36,934 bases of DNA from Bryobacteraceae bacterium (GCA_028275505.1 JAPWUP010000018.1:1-36934); one strand, 5' to 3'. Counted from the first letter of the stretch, positions 26,035 to 34,900 are shown. The notes: generated by a model from the sequence alone, not told the origin. A program made the numbers and translations.

Positions 26035-26702
26035 ACGGACCTCCGTGCGGCGCGCAACTCTTCCACCAGCCGGTCAAGTTTCCCCACGGCCTCCCAGGCG
26101 TCGTCGCTGGCGTCATCGGCGCCCATGCGCCGGGCCGCGGCTGGGTCCACGGCCGGCCCGCCGCAGATGATCTTGACGCGGTCCCGCAGGCCGGCCTGCT
26201 CGATGACGCGCACGGTTTCGCGGGTGTGCATGAAGGTGGAGGTCATATAGGTTCCCAGACCCACGATGTCCGGTTCGTACTCGCGAATGGCCTCGACGAA
26301 CCGTTCGTCGGGCACGTCCACGCCCAGATCTATGACGTCATAGCCGGCGGCCTGAAACACGGGGACCGCGACATCCTTGCCAACCGAGTGAATGTCGCCG
26401 TAAATGGTGCCGATGATCATCTTGCCGCGAACCGGGCCCCCGCCGGTCTGACGGATGAGGGGCCGCAGGATCTCCAGGCCCCGGTAGTATACATCGCAGG
26501 AGACCAGGACTTCGGGCATGAAGATTTCGCCCTGCTTGAACCTTTCGCCGACCTGGCGCATGCCCGCCGAGAGGCCTTCGGCCAGAATTTCCACCGGCGA
26601 CAGTCCGGCCGCCAGGCTGTCCTCGACCAGGGGGACGATCCCTTCGACGTCCATCTCCAGCACGGCCTGCGCGAGTTTTTGAAGCCTTTCCGCTTTTTCC
26701 AC
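26031..26702 (-). CDS. Corrinoid protein (MtbC/MtaC-like, B12-binding)
   Basis: GTIYGDIHSVGKDV contains DxHxxG corrinoid His motif; AGYDVIDLGVDVP…DIVGLGTYMTSTF…ICGGPAVDP Rossmann features; N-terminal helical cap. GTG start with GGAGG 6 nt upstream. Confidence 0.93.
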   Translation of the reverse strand: MEKAERLQKLAQAVLEMDVEGIVPLVEDSLAAGLSPVEILAEGLSAGMRQVGERFKQGEIFMPEVLVSCDVYYRGLEILRPLIRQTGGGPVRGKMIIGTIYGDIHSVGKDVAVPVFQAAGYDVIDLGVDVPDERFVEAIREYEPDIVGLGTYMTSTFMHTRETVRVIEQAGLRDRVKIICGGPAVDPAAARRMGADDASDDAWEAVGKLDRLVEELRAARRSV

Positions 26703-26866
26703 TTGGAACCTCCGTGATGTGGGTGCCTCAGGGGCCGCAGCGCCGGCGGGCGGCAGCGCGGCGCGGGCCTGAGTCCCACGATAAGAGTACTACAGCGAGG
26801 CGGTTCTGCTGGGCCGGCGGGGCGCGGCCGGGGGTGCGAAAATGGAAGTGTCCCTCCTGAAGGACC

Positions 26867-28153
26867 ATGGCGGAGGTCTCGGGAATGCCTGCCGAAGTCC
26901 AGCGGACTGTCCTCCCCAACGGCGTACGGGTCATCAGCGAGCGGATGCCACATGTGCGGTCGGTGTCCGTGGGCATCTGGCTGGCCACGGGCGCGCGGCT
27001 GGAGTCACCCCAGGAAACCGGGATCTGCCATTTCCTGGAGCATCTTCTATTCAAGGGGACCAAGCATCGGACCGCCGAGGAGATTGCGCGTTCGGTGGAC
27101 TCGATCGGGGGGAATCTGGATGCTTACACGGGCAAGGAGATGGTGACTTTCAACGCCAAGGTCCTGGATGAGCACCTGCCCATCGCCTTCGACGTGCTCT
27201 CGGACATGGTCGTCAACCCGCTGCTCCGGCCCGAGGACATTCAGAAGGAAAAGGGCGTGATCCTGGAAGAGATCAAGATGGAGCTGGACAACCCCGAATA
27301 TGTGGTGCACGAAATGTTCGCGAGCAATTTCTGGAGGGGTCACGCGCTGGGTCGCCCGATTCTGGGCACGCGCGAGACCGTCCAGCGCTTCACGCCCGAG
27401 ATGGTGGAGAGCTACTACCGCCGCGTCTACATCCCTTCCAACATCGTGATCACCGCGGCCGGCAATCTGGACCACGAGCGGTTGGTGGAGCTGGCGCGGG
27501 AGCGCTTCGAGCAGATGCCGGCCGGCGGTCCGCTGCCGCCGGACGAACCGCCCGTCACTCACGCCCGCCTGGCGTTGCGCCACAAGAAGTCGCTCGAGCA
27601 GGTGCATCTTTGCCTGGGAGTGCCCGCCCATCCGGCGCCGCACAAGGACCGTTTCGCCGGCTACCTGCTGAACACCCTGCTCGGCGGGGGAATGAGCTCG
27701 CGCTTGTTCCAGAACATTCGCGAGCGGCAGGGCCTGGCGTACGCCGTCTTTTCCGAGGTGAGCCCGTATCGCGATACCGGCTGCCTGTACATCTATGCCG
27801 GCACGTCGGTGGATGCGGCTCGCAAAGTCGTGCATTCGATCCTGGCCGAGTTGCGGCGCTTCAAGGAGGAGCTGGTGAGCCAGGACGAATTGCAGCGTGG
27901 CAAGGACTATTTGAAAGGTTCGCTCATCCTGGGCCTGGAGTCCACCACGCATCGCATGGCAAACCTGGCGCGCCAGGAGCTGTATTTCGGACGGTTCTTC
28001 AGCCTGGACGAGCTGATCGAGGACATTGAGCGCGTGACACCGGAGGATGTGCAGCGCGTCGCCCAGCAGTTCTTCGATTCGCGCTCCATCACGCTGACCG
28101 TGCTGGGCAACCTCGACGGGGTCCGGCTGAGGCGGGAAGAGCTGGTCTGCTGA
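26867..28153 (+). CDS. M16 family (insulinase-like/pitrilysin) zinc metallopeptidase
   Basis: HFLEHLLFKGTKHRTAEEIA (HxxEH); typical M16 spacing. Alternative start ATG 26885 has GGAGG at good spacing. Confidence 0.94.
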   Translation: MAEVSGMPAEVQRTVLPNGVRVISERMPHVRSVSVGIWLATGARLESPQETGICHFLEHLLFKGTKHRTAEEIARSVDSIGGNLDAYTGKEMVTFNAKVLDEHLPIAFDVLSDMVVNPLLRPEDIQKEKGVILEEIKMELDNPEYVVHEMFASNFWRGHALGRPILGTRETVQRFTPEMVESYYRRVYIPSNIVITAAGNLDHERLVELARERFEQMPAGGPLPPDEPPVTHARLALRHKKSLEQVHLCLGVPAHPAPHKDRFAGYLLNTLLGGGMSSRLFQNIRERQGLAYAVFSEVSPYRDTGCLYIYAGTSVDAARKVVHSILAELRRFKEELVSQDELQRGKDYLKGSLILGLESTTHRMANLARQELYFGRFFSLDELIEDIERVTPEDVQRVAQQFFDSRSITLTVLGNLDGVRLRREELVC

Positions 28154-28185
28154 GCGGCCTCGGGCGCGCGGCTGCGTAGTACACT

Positions 28186-28995
28186 GTGGGATTGCCGAAG
28201 GTGCGAGCTACCGCGAGGGTGGTTCTGTGCGCGCTTGCGCTCGCCGCGCAGGCGCTGGCTTTCGACTTCACGGCGCTCAAGCCCCAGGGCTACGTGAGCG
28301 ATTTCGCCGGGGTGGTGGACCGTGAGTCGCGGCAGCGCCTGGAGGAGTACTGTGCGCGCCTGGAGAAGGCCACCGGCGTGCAACTGGCCTTGGTGACGAT
28401 CCCCAGCTTGCAGGGCGAGCCGATTGAAGACGTGGCGAATGCCCTGTTTCGCGCCTGGGGGATCGGCAGCAAGCAATCCAACGAAGGCCTTCTGCTTTTG
28501 CTGGCGATTCGGGACCGCCGCAGCCGCCTGGAAGTGGGTTACGGCCTGGAGCCGGTAATTCCTGACGGTTACGCGGGCAGCGTGCTGCGAGCCATGCGGC
28601 CGGCCTTGCGCGAGCAGCGGTATGGCGAGGCGCTGCTGGCGGCGGCGGTGGAGTTGGGGCAGCGGATCGCGCAGGCGAAGGGAGTGCAGCTGGAGGCGCC
28701 GGCAGTTCCGCAGCGAGCCCGGCGACAGGAGCCCGTACCGGGCTGGGCCTTCGCAATGTTCTTTGTCTTCGTGATGCTGGTGCTGCTGGCATCGGCGTCT
28801 TTTCGCCCCCGGCGCCTTTACCGGTCTGCCGGCGGCTCGCCGGATCTGGGCGCGTTCATGCTGGGCACGTTGCTGGGCCGGAGCATCGGTGTTCGGACCA
28901 GCGGCGGCGGTTTCGGCGGCTTCGATTCGGGCGACTCTTTCGGCGGCTTTGGCGGCGGGGACTCGGGCGGAGGCGGGGCGTCGAGCAGTTGGTGA
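28186..28995 (+). CDS. TPM domain (YgcG-like) protein
   Basis: Signal peptide, YVSDFAGVVDRESRQRLEEYCARLEKATGVQLALVTIPSLQG, C-terminal TM and Gly/Ser-rich tail. Start could be GTG 28186, TTG 28192 or GTG 28201. Confidence 0.87.
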   Translation: MGLPKVRATARVVLCALALAAQALAFDFTALKPQGYVSDFAGVVDRESRQRLEEYCARLEKATGVQLALVTIPSLQGEPIEDVANALFRAWGIGSKQSNEGLLLLLAIRDRRSRLEVGYGLEPVIPDGYAGSVLRAMRPALREQRYGEALLAAAVELGQRIAQAKGVQLEAPAVPQRARRQEPVPGWAFAMFFVFVMLVLLASASFRPRRLYRSAGGSPDLGAFMLGTLLGRSIGVRTSGGGFGGFDSGDSFGGFGGGDSGGGGASSSW

Positions 28996-29008
28996 AGCGG
29001 TGGGCGTC

Positions 29009-29719
29009 ATGGAACGAGAGCTGAACCAGCTTGTCGAGAAACTGAAGCGAACTTACGGCGACCGGCTCGTATCGGTGGTGCTCTACGGCTCGGCGGCCGC
29101 GGGCGATTACCACGGCCGTTTCTCGGATCTCAACGTTCTTTGCGTTCTTCGTCATATCGGGCCGAGCGAGCTGGCGGATTCGGCGCCGATCTTTCGCTGG
29201 TGGCGTGAGCGCGGCAATCCGGCGCCCCTGTTGCTCGAGCTGGAGGAGTTACGTCGCTCGACGGACTGTTTTCCCATCGAGTTCCATGACATCGCCGAAC
29301 AGCGCCGCGTGCTGTACGGCGAAGACGTGATCGCGGGCCTGGAGATTGACGATTCGTTTTACCGCGCGCAGGTCGAGCACGAGTTGCGCGCCAAGCTGCT
29401 GCGGCTGCGCCAGAAGGCGGCGGGGGTGATGAAGGACAAGGATCTGCTGCGGACGCTGCTGGTGGACGCGCTGCCGACCTTCTGCACGCTGTTCCGTCAC
29501 GCCTTGCGTTTGCTGGGCCACGAGGCCCCGTTCGTAAAACGCCTTCTGCTGGAACGAGTGCGGCAGACGCTGGGCGTGGACACCTCGCCGCTGGAACGCG
29601 TACTGGATGTGAGGGAAGGCAAGATCAAGCCGAGGCAGTTGGACCCGGGCGCCTTGTTCGAGGGATACATGGCGGCGATTCAGGCCGTCATCGCCCGGGT
29701 GGACGGATTGCCGAAGTAG
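29009..29719 (+). CDS. Nucleotidyltransferase-fold protein, atypical active-site motif
   Basis: VVLYGSAAAGDYHGRFSDLNVLCVL: GS…SDxN instead of the canonical GS…DxD; ~236 aa from ATG 29009. Confidence 0.75.
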   Translation: MERELNQLVEKLKRTYGDRLVSVVLYGSAAAGDYHGRFSDLNVLCVLRHIGPSELADSAPIFRWWRERGNPAPLLLELEELRRSTDCFPIEFHDIAEQRRVLYGEDVIAGLEIDDSFYRAQVEHELRAKLLRLRQKAAGVMKDKDLLRTLLVDALPTFCTLFRHALRLLGHEAPFVKRLLLERVRQTLGVDTSPLERVLDVREGKIKPRQLDPGALFEGYMAAIQAVIARVDGLPK

Positions 29720-29754
29720 TGAAGTAAGTAGTCGGACGATACGGAGCGAAAGCC

Positions 29755-30321
29755 ATGCGAACCTTCGCGATCGTAGCGGTAATCTTGCTGGTGGTTGCCT
29801 TGCTGGTCGGCGGCAAGGTGGTTTCGATCCGCAACGAGCTGGTGACGCAGCGAAATGCGATCGAGGCCGCCTGGGCGCAGGTGGACGTCGCGTTGCAGCG
29901 CCGCGCGGACCTGATTCCCAACTTGGTGGAGACGGTCAAGGGATTCGCCGCGCAGGAGCGGCAGGTGATCCAGGCGGTCACGGAGGCCCGGGCAGCGCTG
30001 GTGGGAGCGCGCACGCCGCAGGAGCGCATGGCCGCCAACGCGCAACTGGATGCGGCGCTGGCCCGGCTGCTGGTCATCGTGGAGAACTACCCGCAACTGA
30101 AGTCCAACGAAAACTTCCTGCGCCTGCAGGACGAGCTGGCGGGCACGGAAAACCGCATCGCCGTGGAGCGGCGCAAATACAACGAGGCCGTGCAGCGATA
30201 CAACACGACGCTGGAATTGTTCCCGAACAATCTGGTGGCGGCCCTGTTCGGCTTTACGCGGAACAACGACTACTTCCGCGTGGAGCCGGGGGCGCGGACC
30301 GCGCCGCAGGTCAAGTTCTGA
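29755..30321 (+). CDS. LemA family protein
   Basis: N-terminal TM, IRNELVTQRNAIEAAWAQVDVALQRRADLIPNLVETVKGFAAQERQVIQAVTEARAAL…LLVIVENYPQLKSNENFLRLQDELAGTENRIAVERRKYNEAVQRYNT. Confidence 0.96.
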   Translation: MRTFAIVAVILLVVALLVGGKVVSIRNELVTQRNAIEAAWAQVDVALQRRADLIPNLVETVKGFAAQERQVIQAVTEARAALVGARTPQERMAANAQLDAALARLLVIVENYPQLKSNENFLRLQDELAGTENRIAVERRKYNEAVQRYNTTLELFPNNLVAALFGFTRNNDYFRVEPGARTAPQVKF

Positions 30322-30360
30322 AATGCGAATGCAAAAGTGAGCCGTGCGGGGAGGCAAGCC

Positions 30361-31806
30361 ATGAGCGCACCGATCTTTCGCAACTACATTAACGGCGAGT
30401 GGGTGGAAGGAGAGCTGTTCGAGAACCGGAATCCCGCCAACACGGACGATCTGGTCGGGTTGTTCGTGGCGGGCACGGAAGAGGACATGGCGCGCGCGGT
30501 GGCGGCGGCGGAGGCGGCTTTGCCTGGGTGGGCGAACACGCCGGCGCCGGCTCGGGGCGCATACCTCTTTAAGGTGGCGGAAATCCTGGAGAGTCGGCTG
30601 GAGCAGCTCGCTGTGGAGATGACGCGCGAGGAAGGCAAGACGCTGCCGGAGGCCCGCGGCGAGGTGCGACGGTCGGTCAACATTTTCCGCTACTACGCGG
30701 GCGAGGGGTCGCGCCTGCCCGGTCTGGTGACGCCTTCGGAACGGGATCGCGTCCATACGTTCGCGATCCGGCGGCCCATCGGCGTGGTCGGGCTGATTAC
30801 GCCGTGGAATTTTCCGAGCGCGATTCCGGCGTGGAAGCTGGCGCCGGCGCTAGTTTGCGGCAACACGGTGGTGATCAAGCCGGCTTCAGCCGCGCCGCTG
30901 AGCGCCTGGCGGATCGTGGAAGCCTGCCATGAAGCGGGCATCCCGCGCGGTGTGGTCAATTTCGTGGCCGGGCCGGGCGGACGGCTGGGGCGCGCGCTCA
31001 TCGAGGCGCCGGCGCTGAAGGCAATTTCCTTCACCGGCTCGTGCGAGATCGGACGCCAGTTGCACGAGGCCGCTTCCCGGCGCCGGCTGCGCATCCAGCT
31101 CGAGATGGGCGGCAAGAATCCGACGATCGTGCTGGCCGACTGCGATCTGGGGCTGGCGGTGGAGAACGTCGTCAACGGCGCCTTTGCCTCGACCGGACAG
31201 AAGTGCACGGCCACCAGCCGCGCCATCGTGGAAGAGAAGATTTACGACCGGTTCCTGGATGCGCTGATCGAGCGCACGCGGCGCTACAAGGTCGGCAACG
31301 GTCTGGAGCCCGGCGTGGACATGGGGCCGGCCATTGACGAAGCGCAACTGGAGACCGATCTCAGGTACATCCGCATCGGGACCGAGGAAGCAGGGCCACC
31401 GGTCTTCGGCGGACGGCGGCTGACCGGTCCCGGCTACGACAAGGGTTACTTCGTCGAGCCGACCATTTTTGCCGGCGTGACGCCCGAAATGCGCATCGCC
31501 CAGGAGGAGATTTTCGGCCCCGTGCTGGCGGTGATGAAGGCGCGGGACTTCGACGAGGCGCTGGAAATCGCCAACCGCGTGCCCTTCGGCCTTTCCGCCT
31601 CGCTTCAGACCACGAATCTTTCGCGCGTCTTCGAATATATCCACAGGATGGAGGCGGGCTTGCTGACGGTCAATCTGCCCAGCGCCGGCGTCGAATACCA
31701 GTTACCGTTCGGAGGCACGAAGGAATCCAGTTTCGGACCCAAGGAACAGGGCCCGACGGCGCTGGATTTCTACACCGATTTCAAGACCATTTATCTCAAA
31801 TACTAA
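30361..31806 (+). CDS. Aldehyde dehydrogenase family, probable alpha-ketoglutaric semialdehyde dehydrogenase type
   Basis: FRNYINGEWVEGELFENRNPANTDDLVG; TPWNFPSAIPAWKLAPAL; LEMGGKNP; GQKCTATSR catalytic Cys; EEIFGPVLAV. Confidence 0.85.
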   Translation: MSAPIFRNYINGEWVEGELFENRNPANTDDLVGLFVAGTEEDMARAVAAAEAALPGWANTPAPARGAYLFKVAEILESRLEQLAVEMTREEGKTLPEARGEVRRSVNIFRYYAGEGSRLPGLVTPSERDRVHTFAIRRPIGVVGLITPWNFPSAIPAWKLAPALVCGNTVVIKPASAAPLSAWRIVEACHEAGIPRGVVNFVAGPGGRLGRALIEAPALKAISFTGSCEIGRQLHEAASRRRLRIQLEMGGKNPTIVLADCDLGLAVENVVNGAFASTGQKCTATSRAIVEEKIYDRFLDALIERTRRYKVGNGLEPGVDMGPAIDEAQLETDLRYIRIGTEEAGPPVFGGRRLTGPGYDKGYFVEPTIFAGVTPEMRIAQEEIFGPVLAVMKARDFDEALEIANRVPFGLSASLQTTNLSRVFEYIHRMEAGLLTVNLPSAGVEYQLPFGGTKESSFGPKEQGPTALDFYTDFKTIYLKY

Positions 31807-31820
31807 GTTCGCGAGTTACT

Positions 31821-32666
31821 ATGCGATTGGGTCAGATACGCCTGGCGAACCAGACCGTGGCTGCGGTTTTCGAGGGCGAGCTGGTGAGGCCTGTGCCCAA
31901 TTACACGATGCTGGAGTTGATCCGGAAGGCGGAGAAAGAGCAGACGCCCTTGCCGGAGCTGGCGCAGGAGCTGGCCAGCCGCCATGCGGAGCCGGGGAAG
32001 CCGCTGATTCCGATCCACCCGCCCGAGGTGTGGGCTTGCGGCTGCACCTACGAGCCGAGCGCCAGTTTCCGCGACTCGCAGCACGGCGAGGAGGAAGGCA
32101 TTTACGCTTACGTGTTGCGCCGGCCGAGACCGGAGATTTTTTTCAAAGGCACGGCGCGGGTTTGCGTCGGGCCGGACCAGCCGATCGGCTTGCGCGCCGA
32201 CTCTCGCTTCACGGCCCCCGAGCCCGAGCTGGCCCTGGTGTTGGGAGGCCAGGGAGAGATCCTCGGATACACGCTGGCCAACGACGTCTCGGCGTGGGAC
32301 ATCGAGCGGGAGAATCCCCTTTATTTGCCGCAATCGAAATTCTATTGCGGCTGCTGCTCGCTAGGACCGGTGATTGTGACGGCGGATGAGATCGGTGATC
32401 CTTACGACATCGAGATTCGCTGCGTGATCCGGCGAGGCGAGGCCGTGATTTTCGAGGGTTCGGTTTCCACGCGGTCGCTGGTGCGCAAGTTCGACGAGCT
32501 GATCGGATATCTGCGGCGCTCGAACCGTGTTCCTTCCGGCTCGGTGTTGCTGACCGGGACGGGCATCATCGTCCCCGAAGAAGCGGCTCTTCAGCCGGGC
32601 GATGTGGTTTCGATCAGCGCCCCGGCGATCGGCGAACTCTCCAATCCCGCGGCGGTGGTGGAGTAA
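31821..32666 (+). CDS. Fumarylacetoacetate hydrolase family protein, possibly 2-keto-3-deoxy-sugar-acid dehydratase type
   Basis: PPEVWACGCTYEPSASFR; RPEIFFKGTARVCVGP; APEPELALVLGGQGEILGYTLANDVSAWDIERENPLYLPQSKFY; LLTGTGIIVPEE. Confidence 0.85.
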   Translation: MRLGQIRLANQTVAAVFEGELVRPVPNYTMLELIRKAEKEQTPLPELAQELASRHAEPGKPLIPIHPPEVWACGCTYEPSASFRDSQHGEEEGIYAYVLRRPRPEIFFKGTARVCVGPDQPIGLRADSRFTAPEPELALVLGGQGEILGYTLANDVSAWDIERENPLYLPQSKFYCGCCSLGPVIVTADEIGDPYDIEIRCVIRRGEAVIFEGSVSTRSLVRKFDELIGYLRRSNRVPSGSVLLTGTGIIVPEEAALQPGDVVSISAPAIGELSNPAAVVE

Positions 32667-32678
32667 GTCGGGGGGCGC

Positions 32679-33290
32679 TCAGCGTACTTTCACGGTGAGG
32701 GATCGAGTTTCGCTGCGGCCTGAAGGATCGGTCACGGTGAGCGTGTAAGTAGTCGTCTGGCGCAGGGAAACGGAGAAGCAGGCGCGCGGCCCCGGCGGTC
32801 GCTCCACGTCCGGCTGGAGCTGCACGCTTGCGTTTTCTGCCACCGCGTAACATACGGTAACACGGCCTCCGGGCGCGGTTTCCGGCGGGGTGGCGGTGAA
32901 TTCCTCAATCAAAGGTTCAGGCCTCGGGGGTGCTTTCCTGGCAGGGCGTGCGCCAGTAACTTTGAGCTCGAACGAGGCGCTGACGGTCTTGCCGTCGTGC
33001 CCTTCGGCCACGAGCGTATAAGTCGTATCCCGCGCAGGAGCGACCTGGAAACAGCGGTTGTAAGCGGGTCGTAACTCTTCGACGGGAGGGTCCAGGCGCA
33101 CGGCGCGCGCATTTTCGACGCCGTAACACACCGTGGCGCGCTCGCCCGGCTCGAGCACCGGCGGGCTGGCGTAAAAGTGGGTGATACGCACTGGCGGTTG
33201 CGCGGGCGCCTTGCTTTCCGGCTGGGGTTTGGGAGCCGGGCCGCACCCGACCAGCATGACGAGCGCCGCCAGCCCTGCTGAAGCACGCAT
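32679..33290 (-). CDS. Lipoprotein with two tandem Ig-like repeats
   Basis: MRASAGLAALVMLVGCGPAP lipobox; two ~75-80 aa repeats: I(T/E)xF…PP…PG…TVCY(G/A)V…CF(Q/S)V…TTYTL. Confidence 0.65.
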   Translation of the reverse strand: MRASAGLAALVMLVGCGPAPKPQPESKAPAQPPVRITHFYASPPVLEPGERATVCYGVENARAVRLDPPVEELRPAYNRCFQVAPARDTTYTLVAEGHDGKTVSASFELKVTGARPARKAPPRPEPLIEEFTATPPETAPGGRVTVCYAVAENASVQLQPDVERPPGPRACFSVSLRQTTTYTLTVTDPSGRSETRSLTVKVR

Positions 33291-33300
33291 CCTGAGCCCC

Positions 33301-33597
33301 TCAGCGCCGCGCCGGCGCTTCCGATTCAAGGAACGCCACAGTCTTGATGCCGGAGATCTCGAACGTCCTCCGGCAACGGGGATTCCGGCAGACGACTTTG
33401 TCGTCCAGCAGGACCATGTAGCTTTGCGACTTGTTGAATTTGGCCCGGGCTTCTTCGTCCGCGCCCGGAGGCAGCCGGTCTTTCTTCTTCCGCACCAGCC
33501 AGCGCAGCTCGTAACTCTCCGTCGTGCGGCAGTAGGGGCAATTCAGGCGCGCGGGCCGTGTGGTCTGCGATTCCTTGTAAAAAGCTCGTTCTTCCAC
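33301..33597 (-). CDS. Small protein with two CxxC/CxxxxC-type putative zinc-ribbon motifs
   Basis: 98 aa; NCPYCRTTE … VVCRNPRCRRTFEI. Confidence 0.6.
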   Translation of the reverse strand: MEERAFYKESQTTRPARLNCPYCRTTESYELRWLVRKKKDRLPPGADEEARAKFNKSQSYMVLLDDKVVCRNPRCRRTFEISGIKTVAFLESEAPARR

Positions 33598-33604
33598 CGG
33601 AACC

Positions 33605-34888
33605 TCACACTTCAGGGTACTTCCAGGGCGCGCGGTAGGCGCGACGGAGTAACTTGTTGGCCTCGGGATCGCCCACGATGACCTCTTTCTCGCCGTCCCA
33701 TGTAATGGCGCGCCCGAGTTTATAAGAGATCATGCCCAGCAGGCACATATTCGTCGAGCGATAGCCGTTCTCGATGTCGGAAACAGGCCGACGGCCCGTG
33801 CGAATCGCATCGAGGAAATCGGCCCACAGCTCGCGAATGTTCTGGTTGTCCGGCTGGCCGAGTTTCGGCTCCTCGTGGAGTACAGGCTGGCCTTTCTTGG
33901 CCGGATAGAAGGTCCAACCGTCGAGCCAGCCCATGTGGAAGGTTCCTTCGGTGCCGTAAAAGTAGCAGCCGAGAGGCGCTTTCTCGGCCTCGTTTCCCGC
34001 GTAAGTCCGATGCTCCCAGGTGACCAGGAAGGACTCGAATTCGAAGACCGCGACTTGGGTATCCGGGGCGTCCGTGGAGTCGCGGCGGATGAAACGCCCG
34101 CCGCTGGAAAATACTTTGCGCGGATATTTTTCCTCGGTAATCCAGAGAATCTGATCCATCCAGTGCACGCCCCAGTCTCCAAGGGTGCCGTTGGCGTAGT
34201 CCAAGAACTGGCGGAAGCCCCGCGGGTGGATCGCCTTGTTGAACGGCCGCTTGGGAGCAGGACCGCACCAGAAATCCCAATCCAGCCCGGGCGGCGGATC
34301 CGAGTCGGGCGTGGGCTGGCCCGGACCGCCCGCCGAATGCACGAAAGCGCGCACCATGCCGATCCTGCCCAGCTTGCCCGAGCGCAGGAACTTCATCCCC
34401 GAGACGTTGTGAGGCGAGACGCGACGATGCAGGCCGACCTGAACGACGCGGTTGGCGGCGCGGGCCGCCTTCACCATGGCGCGTCCCTCGAGGATCGTGT
34501 GGCTGATCGGCTTTTCCACGTACACGTGGGCGCCGGCCTCGAGGGCGGCGATGGTGGGCAAAGCGTGCCAGTGGTCCGGCGTGGCCACGATCACGATCTC
34601 GGGTTTCTCTCGGGCGAGTAACTCCCGGTAGTCCTTGTACCGTCGCGGCTGATCCCTGGTCAGTTCCTGGACTTTCTTGATCGCCGCGTTGAGCTGGTTC
34701 TCGTCCACGTCGCACAGGGCCACGACCTCGCACTCGCCGGACTCGATCGCGCCGCAGGTGAGGATGTTCATGCCCCACCAGCCGCTGCCGATCAAAGCGG
34801 TGCGGTACCTTTTGGCGCGCTGCGCGCCCCGGATGTGGAAGCCTAGAGATCCGGTGAGAGAGCCGGCAACAAAGGTTCTCCGCTGCAT
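33605..34888 (-). CDS. Gfo/Idh/MocA family oxidoreductase with Tat-like N-terminus
   Basis: MQRRTFVAGSLTGSLGFHIRGAQRAKRYRTALIGSGWWGMNIL; VYVEKPISHTILEG; DWGVHWMDQILW. Confidence 0.9.
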   Translation of the reverse strand: MQRRTFVAGSLTGSLGFHIRGAQRAKRYRTALIGSGWWGMNILTCGAIESGECEVVALCDVDENQLNAAIKKVQELTRDQPRRYKDYRELLAREKPEIVIVATPDHWHALPTIAALEAGAHVYVEKPISHTILEGRAMVKAARAANRVVQVGLHRRVSPHNVSGMKFLRSGKLGRIGMVRAFVHSAGGPGQPTPDSDPPPGLDWDFWCGPAPKRPFNKAIHPRGFRQFLDYANGTLGDWGVHWMDQILWITEEKYPRKVFSSGGRFIRRDSTDAPDTQVAVFEFESFLVTWEHRTYAGNEAEKAPLGCYFYGTEGTFHMGWLDGWTFYPAKKGQPVLHEEPKLGQPDNQNIRELWADFLDAIRTGRRPVSDIENGYRSTNMCLLGMISYKLGRAITWDGEKEVIVGDPEANKLLRRAYRAPWKYPEV

Positions 34889-34900
34889 GGCACTACCCGC

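Noticed and set aside
28896-28992. GGC-rich repeat at the end of the TPM gene as a possible regulatory repeat
   Set aside because: Encodes the Gly/Ser-rich tail usual for YgcG/TPM proteins.
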